Translations under genes and position numbers: made by a program
In this document: positions 48,060-56,289 of the stretch, piece by piece
How the letters are laid out: each line of letters opens with the position of its first letter
Position numbering within the stretch: the first letter of the stretch is position 1
Assembly: GCF_020215705.1 (NCBI RefSeq)
Contig: NZ_JAIWNB010000009.1
Span: 1-64,000 of the forward strand
Direction: 5' to 3'
DNA: 64,000 bases
DNA from: Nonomuraea aurantiaca
Lineage (GTDB): Bacteria > Actinomycetota > Actinomycetes > Streptosporangiales > Streptosporangiaceae
Notes under the pieces: generated by a model
What the model was told of the DNA's origin: nothing
What the model saw: only the letters and a program-made list of their open reading frames with translations
The model's database searches: none

Positions 48060-50462
48060 GTGGATCTGAAGGCCCTGCTCGGCCCCGCGTTCCCGTACGT
48101 GGAACCGGTACTCGGCTGGGTCGTCGGCATGGACTACCCGGAGGGTGACGGCGAGGAGAGCCTGGCGCGAGCCGCCGACCTGCGCAGTGCGGCCGGAATG
48201 TGCCGCACGGCGGGCGACCAGGGGGACGAAGCGCTCGACCACGTGCTGGCCTACGCCGTCGGCCCCGCGGCCACCGCGCTGTGCGGCTACTGGGAGAAGT
48301 TCACCACCGATGATCCCGCGTACGTGGAGGAGCTGGCCAAGGCCTGTGAGACGGCGGCGAAACAGCTCGAGGCATACGGCCTGGACACCGACTACACGCA
48401 GAAGTACATCGCGCTCTGCCTGATCCTGCTGGCCTTCCTGCTGCTGCGGTCCTACGCGTTCGGGCCCGCCACAGGCGGCGCCTCGTTCCTGTCCATCGGG
48501 CCCGCCTGCTCAATGGCCCGACTGAACGTCCGGACGATCGCCAAGCTGCTGCTGCTGAGCATCGCGTTCATGGTCGGCCTGGACGGCGGCACCCAGCTCT
48601 GGCAGTTCGCCGAGGGCAAGCGCGACGAATGGGACGGCGGCAAGACGGCCGCGGCGGTGGAGGGCGGGCTGCTGACCGGGCTGGCGTTCGCCGGGCTGGG
48701 CGGGATCATCGCCAAGATCGGCGGTCCGCGGCTGCTGGGCGGCGTCGTGCTGAAGGAGGAGCTGACGGCGCGCGAGCGGGTGGCCGCGTTCCTGACCCAG
48801 ACCGTGGGCGGAGTGGCGACCCAGAGCAGTGTGGCCTCGGTGATCGGCTCGATCCCCATGCTCTACGAGAGCGGCCAGCTCACTCCGGAGATGCTGGCCA
48901 AGGCGGCGGTGGCGGGCTTCGTGGGCGGCATCGACGGCCGGGCGGGCTACGCGGGCCCGCGCGCCGCCGACGGCCTGCGCGTGCCACGCCTGGGAGAGGC
49001 CCCGCGGCTGGAGGGCACCCGGTTGGAGGGCACCCGGCGTGCGACTGATCAGAAGGCGCCCGCGTACCACTTCGGCCAGGACCCGCACGACGGCCCGGGC
49101 CGGCCGCCGCCCGAGGGGACCGGACGGGCCGAAACCGGCGGCGGCGGGACGGCCGTGCCGGTGCTCACGCCAAGGCACCGGGAGCTCATCCGGCAGAGCC
49201 GGCACGAGGTCGCCGCGGGCGTCTGGTACCGGGATCCGGGCCGGGCGGTCATGCCCAGCGCGGACATGCGGCTGCTGCGGCAGACGCCCGGGGTCATCAA
49301 CGTGGGCATCCGCACCGACCGCCACGGGTTCTACATCGGCGACGAGCGGCTGTCGAGCCGCGACGTGGGCACCATGCTCGCCCACGATCCGGCCATACGG
49401 GCCGACCCCACCGCCAAGCTGCGCCTCCTGGGCTGCGACCTCGACCTTAGTCGCGTCGCGGTGCGACAGCTCGCCGACCTCACCGGCCGGGAGATCCTCG
49501 CGGCCGACAAGCTGGTCTACATCGGCGCCGACCGGCAGGCGCACACCGGGAGCATCCCCCAATACCGCGCCGACGGCCGGCCGATCTTCCGCGACGACGG
49601 CCAGTGGCACACCACCCGGCCAGAGCAGCCGCACCAGCAGCCGACCGTCCCGGCGGACATGGCCCGGCCGAGCCCCGAGCTTCCGCGGGGGGCGCTCAAC
49701 GAGGAGACGCTGAAGGCGAAGCTGGAGCAGGAGAAGCCGCAGCCCCAGTTCCTGGACAGTGGCCAGCATGGAGTGGTGCAGACGGTCCGGTTCCGCGACG
49801 GCACCGTCCTGATCCGGAAACTTCATCTCTATGGGCACGTCACGGTGAAAAAAGACCTGCTCGCCTCCCTCGTCGGGCGGATGATCGGCGCCCCCGTGCC
49901 GCACGTCATCAGGGATCCGTTCAACCGGGACGCCGTCTACATGCAGTTCATGCACGGTGTCGACCCGTCCGAGATCAGGGGCGAGCTGTTGCCCTTCCAC
50001 GAAAGCACGGGGGGAAGGCGGCTCGGCCTGCTCGACGCCCTGATCGGCAACACCGACCGCAGAGGCGGCAACTGGCTCGCGCACGGGAAGGACGGCGTGG
50101 GCGGGATCGATCTCAGCAGGTCCTTCTCGTTCGGCCTGGACAAGATCGAGTACGCCCAGAACGACTTCGCCTGGCACTACATGGACGACGACGGCGAGTG
50201 GATCGACAACCAGCTCACCCGCGAGGACATCGACGTGTTCACCGAGCGGATCCAGGCACTGCGGCCGGAGTTCGAGCGGCTGGGTCGTCAGGCGTGGCAC
50301 GACGAGGTGCTCGACCGCCTGTACCAGATCGCCGACCACGCGACCGGTGACGTGCCGTTGTCCCATGAGCCCGTCCACCACTTCGGCGGCTCCCACCCGC
50401 CCGCCTTCGACCAGGCGCAGGCGAAGCTCGGCAGGTACAGCACGGAGAGGAAGAGGCCATGA
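48060..50462 (+). CDS. Large multidomain effector/toxin-like protein with PI4K/HipA-like kinase C-terminus
   Basis: An 800-aa protein. Residues 1-115 are helical, as in WXG100-fused toxins. Hydrophobic helices occur at about 116-135, 155-175 and 200-225. A linker (300-365) with a repeated RLEGT leads to a middle domain (370-500) with RTDRHGFYIGDERLSSRDVGTML and LRLLGCDLDLSRVAVRQLADLTGREILA, a pattern I know from regions preceding toxin tips. The end (565-760) looks like a PI3/4-kinase or HipA fold: GVVQTVRFRDGTVLIRKL, catalytic GNTDRRGGNWL (D666, N671) and metal-binding GIDLSRSFSFG (D684). Start GTG at 48060, 3 bases after the WXG100-like gene. It may phosphorylate a target after export; hypothesis. 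Confidence 0.72.
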   Translation: MDLKALLGPAFPYVEPVLGWVVGMDYPEGDGEESLARAADLRSAAGMCRTAGDQGDEALDHVLAYAVGPAATALCGYWEKFTTDDPAYVEELAKACETAAKQLEAYGLDTDYTQKYIALCLILLAFLLLRSYAFGPATGGASFLSIGPACSMARLNVRTIAKLLLLSIAFMVGLDGGTQLWQFAEGKRDEWDGGKTAAAVEGGLLTGLAFAGLGGIIAKIGGPRLLGGVVLKEELTARERVAAFLTQTVGGVATQSSVASVIGSIPMLYESGQLTPEMLAKAAVAGFVGGIDGRAGYAGPRAADGLRVPRLGEAPRLEGTRLEGTRRATDQKAPAYHFGQDPHDGPGRPPPEGTGRAETGGGGTAVPVLTPRHRELIRQSRHEVAAGVWYRDPGRAVMPSADMRLLRQTPGVINVGIRTDRHGFYIGDERLSSRDVGTMLAHDPAIRADPTAKLRLLGCDLDLSRVAVRQLADLTGREILAADKLVYIGADRQAHTGSIPQYRADGRPIFRDDGQWHTTRPEQPHQQPTVPADMARPSPELPRGALNEETLKAKLEQEKPQPQFLDSGQHGVVQTVRFRDGTVLIRKLHLYGHVTVKKDLLASLVGRMIGAPVPHVIRDPFNRDAVYMQFMHGVDPSEIRGELLPFHESTGGRRLGLLDALIGNTDRRGGNWLAHGKDGVGGIDLSRSFSFGLDKIEYAQNDFAWHYMDDDGEWIDNQLTREDIDVFTERIQALRPEFERLGRQAWHDEVLDRLYQIADHATGDVPLSHEPVHHFGGSHPPAFDQAQAKLGRYSTERKRP

Positions 50463-50845
50463 TCGTGGTCGCTCGGGTGTTCGACGGCGTGCGGGACGGC
50501 GTGCCGTACTTCGAACCCGGACATCCGCTGGTGGACAGCCCGCACGAACGCGAACGCCTGGCCGGCTACCTGGAGGCGGGCACGCCGATCCTGGGCACCA
50601 CCGGGCTGGACGTGGACCGGGTCGAACCGGAGCGTGGCGAGGTGGTGCCGCTGAGCTTCCGCACCGACGGGACGTACGTCTGGACCGACACGGTCACCTA
50701 CTACCTGCGCGCCCACCATCTGCGGCCGGATTCGGAGCTGTGCGCGCACATCGCGGCCGGCGGGTACGTGTGCCCCGAGGTCGGCGAGGACGCGGCCGCG
50801 CGGGTCCTCCAGGAGTTCTACCGGTTCTCCGCCGAGTCCGGATAG
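50459..50845 (+). CDS. Small protein downstream of effector, possible immunity or partner
   Basis: A 128-aa soluble protein overlapping the effector stop (ATGA). It contains LSFRTDGTYVWTDTVTYYLRAHHLRPDSELCAHI, a pattern I have seen in small proteins following actinobacterial WXG100-type toxins. No signal peptide. The tight coupling fits an immunity protein or chaperone, but this has no direct support from the sequence. Its last codons lie in the first unit of a 31-bp tandem repeat. Confidence 0.68.
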   Translation: MIVVARVFDGVRDGVPYFEPGHPLVDSPHERERLAGYLEAGTPILGTTGLDVDRVEPERGEVVPLSFRTDGTYVWTDTVTYYLRAHHLRPDSELCAHIAAGGYVCPEVGEDAAARVLQEFYRFSAESG

Positions 50846-50908
50846 CCGATCGCGGCTCTCCGGCCGCTCCGGTCAGCCGATCGGAGTTCTCCGCCGGCTC
50901 CGGACAAG
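50825..50908. repeat. 31-bp tandem repeat, 2.7 copies
   Basis: Units begin at 50825, 50856 and 50887, each with the pattern TTCTCCGCCGRSTCCGG then AGCCGATCG. The third is cut at 22 bases. Copies differ at a few positions, so the duplication is not recent. The first unit is coding for the C-terminus of the small gene, the rest is intergenic. Confidence 0.8.
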
Positions 50909-50987
50909 TCGCTCGGGTGAACCGGTGTGGCCGGCCGCCCGTACCTGTACGCAGGACGGGTTGTCGCGAGCCGAGGAGGTCTGCCAC

Positions 50988-51896
50988 GTGGGCGTGCGTC
51001 GTCGCCGGATCGCGGGTGTGGCCGTCGCCGCGCTCGGCCTGCTCGCCGGCGGGCTGGTGCTGCCCGCCGGACCGGCCAGTGCCCACGGGGCGCTGGAGAA
51101 CCCGCTCAGCCGGGCGGCGGCCTGCGGCGCCGACAGCCCGCTGTCGAAGAAGTCCCCCGCCTGCACGGCCGCCCTGGCGGTGAGCGGTACGGCGCTGCCC
51201 GACGAGTGGGACAACCTCAGGGTGGCGGACGTCGCGGGCCGGGACCGCGAGGTGATCCCCGACGGGAAGCTGTGCAGTGGCGGCATCGAAGGCTTCGGCG
51301 GCCTCGACCTCGCCCGTGCCGACTGGCCCGCCACCCGGCTGACGGCCGGCGCGGGCTTCACCTTCAAATATCGCGGCACGATCCCGCACAAGGGGACCTT
51401 CCGGCTGTACGTCACGACGGACGGCTACGACCCGTCTCGCGCGCTCAAGTGGTCCGACCTGGAGAAGCAGCCCTTCCTCAAGGTCACCGACCCGGCGATG
51501 GCGGACGGTTCGTACGTCATGAAAGGGCGGCTGCCCGCCGGTAAGAGCGGCCGTCAGCTGATCTACACGATCTGGCAGAACTCCGACACGCCGGACACCT
51601 ATTACTCCTGCTCCGACGTGGTCTTCGGCACCGCCAAGGCCGCCGCCGCACCGTCCGAGCCGGTACCGTCCGAGCCCGGACCCACCGACTCCACAGCCGA
51701 CGAGTCCGCGGCTGCCGAGCCCGCATCCGAGCCGGTGACCGCCGAGCCCGCGGCCGCTCTCGCCGGGAGCGGCGGGAGCGGCGGGAGCGGCGGGAGCGGC
51801 GGTCTGCCGTGGGCGGTCGGCGGTGTGGCACTTCTCGCCGCCGCGGCCGGGGCGATCGTCGTCCTGACCCGAGCGAAGGGCCGCCGTCCTAGGTAG
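50988..51896 (+). CDS. Membrane-tethered AA10-type lytic polysaccharide monooxygenase
   Basis: A 302-aa exported protein. Signal peptide ends at PASA before H33, giving the mature N-terminal His (HGALENP) of the copper histidine brace. The second ligand is probably H134 in TIPHKGTFRLYVT. Several Cys pairs and the KWSDLEKQPFLKV and IYTIWQNSDTPDTYYSCSDVVF segments are typical of AA10 chitin- or cellulose-active enzymes. Instead of a binding module it has a Pro/Glu linker, GGS repeats, a transmembrane helix (LPWAVGGVALLAAAAGAIVVL) and a basic tail, so it should stay on the cell surface. GAGGAGGT precedes the GTG at 50988. Confidence 0.82.
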   Translation: MGVRRRRIAGVAVAALGLLAGGLVLPAGPASAHGALENPLSRAAACGADSPLSKKSPACTAALAVSGTALPDEWDNLRVADVAGRDREVIPDGKLCSGGIEGFGGLDLARADWPATRLTAGAGFTFKYRGTIPHKGTFRLYVTTDGYDPSRALKWSDLEKQPFLKVTDPAMADGSYVMKGRLPAGKSGRQLIYTIWQNSDTPDTYYSCSDVVFGTAKAAAAPSEPVPSEPGPTDSTADESAAAEPASEPVTAEPAAALAGSGGSGGSGGSGGLPWAVGGVALLAAAAGAIVVLTRAKGRRPR

Positions 51897-51942
51897 GGGA
51901 CGAGAAGCGCCCGCCGCCCTAAGGAGAGGATCCCTCGGGTCT

Positions 51943-51971
51943 CCGGCTTCCCGAGGTGATCGGGAAGCCGG
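51943..51971. terminator. Bidirectional terminator hairpin
   Basis: CCGGCTTCCCGA and TCGGGAAGCCGG form a perfect 12-bp stem around GGTGA. It lies between the convergent LPMO and CBM35-DUF1080 genes and can end transcription on both strands. Confidence 0.8.
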
Positions 51972-51983
51972 GACGCCGTCCGG

Positions 51984-53747
51984 TCAGCCCGTGGTGATGA
52001 AGCCGTCCGGGTTCACCACCACCGGGGACTCCAGGTAGAGGTCACGGTATTCGTCCTGGATGCCGCTGTTGTGGATCTGGATGGCCAGCGGTCCGGCCTG
52101 CCCGGCGGTGGTGTCCTTGAAGGCCAGCACCTTCACCGCCGTACACGTGGGCGTGCCCGCGGTGATCGGGCAGCAGGCCATCTTCGCCTCGCCGGTGCTC
52201 TGGTTGGCCACGAGCTCGCACTGGCTCCAGTTGTGGATGTCCCACTTGGTGTGCGGGAACTGGGTGAACAGGCTGCCGCCGCCGTTGTTGTGACCGGGGC
52301 GGTAGTCCCAGTGGCCGCCGTTGGGCGGCTGGAACTGGATGGCGCTGAGGGCGTCCCTGATCGGCGTGGTGGTGCCCCAGATCAGCACGGTCGGCGCGTG
52401 GTCGCCGGACACCTGCCGGACGCTGAAGATCCAGCGGAACGTGCCGGTCTGCTGCTTGTTGTAGTAGATCCAGCCTCGGCCCGCCGTACCGGTGCCGTGG
52501 ATGGCGTTGTCGCGCACGGTCCAGCCGGCCGCCGCGTGCGGGGTCCAGCCGTTCAGCGTGGTGCCGTCGAACATGGAGACCAGGTACGGGTCGCCGTACG
52601 GGTTCTGCGCGACGGGAGTGTGGACGGTGAGATCGGGGCTCGGCGGGGAGGTGTTGCCGGCCGCGTCCCGCGCGACGACGTGGATGACATGGTCGGTGTC
52701 GGCGCTCAGGCCCGTACAGGTGCCCGTGGTGGTCTGCCCCGAGACGGTGCCGCACGCGCGCCCGTCGCCGAACAGGTCGTAGAAGGCGACGCCCACGTCA
52801 TCGGCCGAGGCCGCCCAGGTCACCGTGACGCTCGCCGAGGTGATGGCCGTCTGGCTCGGCTGGCCGGGGGCCGTGGGCGGGTGGGAGTCGATGGGACCGG
52901 AGACGGTGAGCTTGTCGAGGTTGGGGCCGCCGGTGCTGGCCGTGGCGGTCGCCCTGACCGTGTTCGCCCCGGCGTTGAGCGGGGCGGTGATGGCGAGGTC
53001 CACCCAGGTGTCCCAGTTCGCCGTGGGGTTGAACGCCTTGCCGGCCGCGACCACGGTCCCGTTGACCGAGATGTCGAGTGGGCGGTTCTCCTTCGTGCCG
53101 TTGGCGTAGCGCAGGGTCAGCGTCGCGGTGGCCGCCTCGGCCGCGTTCACGGTCCACTCGACGTAGCCGCCGGTCGTGTTGACGTAGTCGACGAAGCCGG
53201 TGCCGGTGAAGCCGGTGTGGTTGGTGGCCACCGCCGCCTGGGAGAGTACGGCGCTCTCCGCCTGGTAGGCGATGTCCTGGGTGCTGGAGGCGGTGACGTC
53301 GAGGAAGTCCAGGTTGGGATTGCCGTTGGCGGTGGTCGCGGTGACCCTGACCGTGTTGGCGCCCGCTCGCAGCGTCGCGGTGAGCGTGGCGGTGGTCCAG
53401 GTGTCCCAGGTGCCCGTACTGGTGAACGCGTGGCCGGTGGCGATCGCCGTGCCGTTGACCGCGATGGTGGCGGGGCGGTTGGTGGTGGTGCCGTTCGCGT
53501 AGCGCAGGTCGAGGGTGGCGCTGCCGTCCGAAGGGGCGGTGACGGCGAACTCCAGGTAACTGCCCGAGACGTTGTCGCCGTTGACGTAGCCGTTGCCGGA
53601 GAAGCCCGTGTGGGTGGTCTCCAGGACGCCCTGGGAGATGGTGGCGGCCTCCGCCTCATAGCGGTTTGTTGCCGCCTGCGCTATACCTCCGATCAATAGT
53701 GTCGCCAGTAGGGCGAGTATGCCTAAGACAGGCACCGTTCTGGACAT
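51984..53747 (-). CDS. Secreted protein: two CBM35-like domains, FN3, DUF1080 (3-keto-disaccharide hydrolase-like)
   Basis: A 587-aa exported protein. Signal peptide ends at IAQA (about residue 25). Two beta-sandwich modules follow (28-153 starting RYEAEAATISQG, and 158-286 starting AYQAESAVLSQA), each with GFSGNGYVN or GFTGTGFVD and LRYANGT motifs of CBM35. A fibronectin-III domain is near 290-385. The C-terminus (400-587) is a DUF1080/3-keto-disaccharide hydrolase-like lectin fold (MFDGTTLNGW, IQFQPPNGGHWDYRPG, AIQIHNSG). It should bind and perhaps cleave plant polysaccharide or oxidised disaccharides outside the cell. Confidence 0.83.
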   Translation of the reverse strand: MSRTVPVLGILALLATLLIGGIAQAATNRYEAEAATISQGVLETTHTGFSGNGYVNGDNVSGSYLEFAVTAPSDGSATLDLRYANGTTTNRPATIAVNGTAIATGHAFTSTGTWDTWTTATLTATLRAGANTVRVTATTANGNPNLDFLDVTASSTQDIAYQAESAVLSQAAVATNHTGFTGTGFVDYVNTTGGYVEWTVNAAEAATATLTLRYANGTKENRPLDISVNGTVVAAGKAFNPTANWDTWVDLAITAPLNAGANTVRATATASTGGPNLDKLTVSGPIDSHPPTAPGQPSQTAITSASVTVTWAASADDVGVAFYDLFGDGRACGTVSGQTTTGTCTGLSADTDHVIHVVARDAAGNTSPPSPDLTVHTPVAQNPYGDPYLVSMFDGTTLNGWTPHAAAGWTVRDNAIHGTGTAGRGWIYYNKQQTGTFRWIFSVRQVSGDHAPTVLIWGTTTPIRDALSAIQFQPPNGGHWDYRPGHNNGGGSLFTQFPHTKWDIHNWSQCELVANQSTGEAKMACCPITAGTPTCTAVKVLAFKDTTAGQAGPLAIQIHNSGIQDEYRDLYLESPVVVNPDGFITTG

Positions 53748-53773
53748 GGCGCAGCTCCCTGTGACGTGCGCTC

Positions 53774-53793
53774 GTTAATAAACTTTCCTAATA
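53774..53793. promoter_or_regulatory. AT-rich element upstream of the CBM35-DUF1080 gene
   Basis: GTTAATAAACTTTCCTAATA stands out in this GC-rich DNA, 27 bases before the start of the secreted CBM protein (minus strand). TTA and TAA halves give a weak inverted repeat. A sugar-responsive operator or the -10 region is possible; sequence alone does not decide. Confidence 0.4.
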
Positions 53794-53909
53794 TTTCTTG
53801 ATATGACCACTGCGAGTCAGGCGAGTCAATAGGTCGGATGTGTCCACTTGGAACGGCATGGAACGCCCCTTTGTCAGGAGATATCGCCACACAGGGGAAA
53901 GGCGCCCAC

Positions 53910-54926
53910 ATGGAACTGCGGACCCGCTTCACCGAGGCGTACGGTCTGACCACCCCGATCGCGCAGGCCGGCATGGCGTTCGCCGGGATGCTGCCGGAGC
54001 TGGCCGTCGCGGTGAGCGACGCCGGCGCGCTGGGGTCGCTCGGGGTGGGGCTGATGCCGACCGCCGCCATGGTCGAGACCATCGGCGCGGTACGGGCCGG
54101 CACGACCGGACCGTTCAACGTCAACTTCGTCACCCCCTTCGCCAAGCCCGAGCAGATCGACGCGGTCTGCGCGGCCGGTGTCGCGGTGGCGTCTTTCCAC
54201 TGGGGGCATCCGCCGAAGAGCTGGATCGGCCAGTTGCACGGCGCGGGCGTACGCGTCTTCGAGCAGGTCGGCTCGGTGGACGACGCCAAGCGGGCGGTGG
54301 ACGACGGGGTGGACGTCGTGGTGGCGCAGGGGCTGGAGGCGGGCGGGCACAACTACGCGACCCTGCCGACGTTCGCGCTGGTCCCGCTGGTGGTCGACGC
54401 GGTCGCCCCGGCGCTGGTCCTGGCCGCAGGGGGGATCGCGGACGGCCGGGGGCTGGCCGCCGCGCTCATGCTCGGGGCCGACGGCGCCTGGATCGGTACG
54501 CGGCTGGTAGCCACGACCGAGTCGGCGGCGCACGAGGGCTACAAGAGCCGCCTGGTGACGGCACGGGGCACCGACACCGCGCGCACGCCGGTGTTCGGCC
54601 CGGAGCATCCGGCGTTCAATCCGGCGCGGGTGCTGCGCAACCGGGTCGTCCGCGAATGGCACGACCGGGCGGACGAGGTGCCGCGCGACACCTCAGGGCT
54701 GGAGGTCATCGGGCACACGGTGGTCAACGGGGAGCCCGTGGAGATGCGCAAGTTCTCGTTCCTGGTCCCGATGCGCGGCCTGACCACCGGCGACCTGGAG
54801 GAGATGGCGCTGCTCGCGGGCGAGGGCGTGGGCCTGGTCGACTCGATCGAACCGGCGGCCGTGGTGATCGACACGATCACCACGCAGGCCCGCGCCGCCC
54901 TCGACCGCTACCGGAGGGCGTCCTGA
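53910..54926 (+). CDS. Nitronate monooxygenase family FMN enzyme
   Basis: A 338-aa TIM-barrel flavoenzyme of the nitronate monooxygenase (2-nitropropane dioxygenase) family. It shows TPIAQAGMAFAGMLPELAVAVSDAGALGSLG at the start, NVNFVTPF, VDVVVAQGLEAGGHNY with the catalytic-type His, and the FMN phosphate loops AAGGIADGRGLAAALMLGADGAWIGTRLVAT. It oxidises nitronates such as propionate-3-nitronate or acts on related enols. The ATG at 53910 is preceded by GGGAAAGG. Independent of its convergent neighbour at 54930. Confidence 0.87.
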   Translation: MELRTRFTEAYGLTTPIAQAGMAFAGMLPELAVAVSDAGALGSLGVGLMPTAAMVETIGAVRAGTTGPFNVNFVTPFAKPEQIDAVCAAGVAVASFHWGHPPKSWIGQLHGAGVRVFEQVGSVDDAKRAVDDGVDVVVAQGLEAGGHNYATLPTFALVPLVVDAVAPALVLAAGGIADGRGLAAALMLGADGAWIGTRLVATTESAAHEGYKSRLVTARGTDTARTPVFGPEHPAFNPARVLRNRVVREWHDRADEVPRDTSGLEVIGHTVVNGEPVEMRKFSFLVPMRGLTTGDLEEMALLAGEGVGLVDSIEPAAVVIDTITTQARAALDRYRRAS

Positions 54927-54929
54927 GAG

Positions 54930-56186
54930 TCACCAGTTGGCGGGTAACCCCGGCGTGGTCGCGGGCAGGGCGTGGCCGGGCGGGTGGATGACGTACACGA
55001 TGCCGCCGCTGCTGGAGCTGCGGAGCCAGACGTTCTCGAACGCGGCCCGCGGATAGACGTGCCGCACGGCGTCGTCATCGGCGGAGGCGGGGTCGTTGGC
55101 GATCACGTCGCCCTCGGCGGTGAAGCCGACGATCACCATGATGTGCCCGTTGGTGCCGTACCCGGCGCCCGGCAGCTCGCCCTTCTTGAAGGACTGCGAG
55201 GTGATGACCGGGATTCCGGCGGTGATCAGCCGCTCCAGCTCGGTCAGCGACCGCAGGCGGGTGACGAAGCCGTCCATGCCGTAGCGTCCGGCGTAGGCGG
55301 TGTTGAACGGCCAGTTGCCCGCGCCCTGGTAGGCGTGGTCGTAGGAGAAGCGGGCGGCGTAGTCGACCTCCGGATCGGGATCGGAGGGGTCGACCCAGGA
55401 GGTGTCCTCCGCACTGGGCCACTTGTCCCAGTAGCCCAGGACCATCGTGGTCGAGGTCGGGCTGCACCAGGCCTGACCGCCGCCGTCCCATTCCGGGTAG
55501 TGCCCCTCGTGCACGTTCTGGGAACGGCGCGGCACGGCCAGCTCGGTGCCCCACGCGCCGCCGCCCGGGCTGACCGGCACGGTCTTGCGCTCGGGCACGT
55601 TCGAGGCCATCGCGCCCAGTGTCCGTACGGTCGGCGTCACGACGGAGCCGGGCGTGCGGTACAGGGTGAGGCGTAGCTGGTAGGCGTTGACCTGCTTGCC
55701 CGCCGCCGCGACGAACGTGTCCACGGAGACGGTGCCGTCGGCGTCGGCCTGCCCGGACACCGAGGTGCGGCGGATGTCGCCCTCTCCGTACGCCCAGCGG
55801 CCGAGCACGTACCACTTGCTCAGCCCGGCCGTGTGACGGGTGCGCGCCTCGACCTGCAACCAGCTGCCCGCCGGGAGGTCGGCGGTCCAGGAGGCGATCA
55901 GCTGGGTGGCGGGGAAGCCGATCGGCCGCTCCGGGCCGGTCCAGCGGGCGTACTCCCAGCTCTTGGTGCCGAGCGCGTCGGTGTAGGTGGTGGTGCCGGC
56001 CGGGGCGCCGAACGACAGGCCCTCGCCGATGACCGTCCCTTCGGGCGTACCGGCGGCGAAGTCGGCCCGTTGATAGACCACGTCCACCGTGGCCGCCGCG
56101 GGTCGCGTGGCGGCGAGGCCGGTCGCGGGGGCCGCCAGGGTCGCGGAAACCAGGACGGTGGAGAGGAGGACGGTCAGCGCGCGCAT
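54930..56186 (-). CDS. Secreted C39-like cysteine peptidase
   Basis: A 418-aa exported protein. Signal peptide is in residues 1-26 (LTVLLSTVLVSATLAAPATGLAA). The N-terminal half (33-205) is a beta-rich domain. The C-terminal half is a peptidase C39-like papain-fold domain: C241 in GQAWCSPTSTTMVLGYW, H348 in NGHIMVIVGF and D365 in IANDPAS. Unlike bacteriocin-processing C39 domains it is not joined to an ABC transporter, so a free extracellular protease is likely. AAGGTAGG lies before the ATG at 56186. Substrate unknown. Confidence 0.82.
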   Translation of the reverse strand: MRALTVLLSTVLVSATLAAPATGLAATRPAAATVDVVYQRADFAAGTPEGTVIGEGLSFGAPAGTTTYTDALGTKSWEYARWTGPERPIGFPATQLIASWTADLPAGSWLQVEARTRHTAGLSKWYVLGRWAYGEGDIRRTSVSGQADADGTVSVDTFVAAAGKQVNAYQLRLTLYRTPGSVVTPTVRTLGAMASNVPERKTVPVSPGGGAWGTELAVPRRSQNVHEGHYPEWDGGGQAWCSPTSTTMVLGYWDKWPSAEDTSWVDPSDPDPEVDYAARFSYDHAYQGAGNWPFNTAYAGRYGMDGFVTRLRSLTELERLITAGIPVITSQSFKKGELPGAGYGTNGHIMVIVGFTAEGDVIANDPASADDDAVRHVYPRAAFENVWLRSSSSGGIVYVIHPPGHALPATTPGLPANW

Positions 56187-56289
56187 GAACCTACCTTGCT
56201 TGGACGGCGCTCGATGCGGCAGACAGTAGACATAGAGGGCATACAACGCATCGGAAAATGTACGTACGCGCACTGTCCGCTAACTAGGC

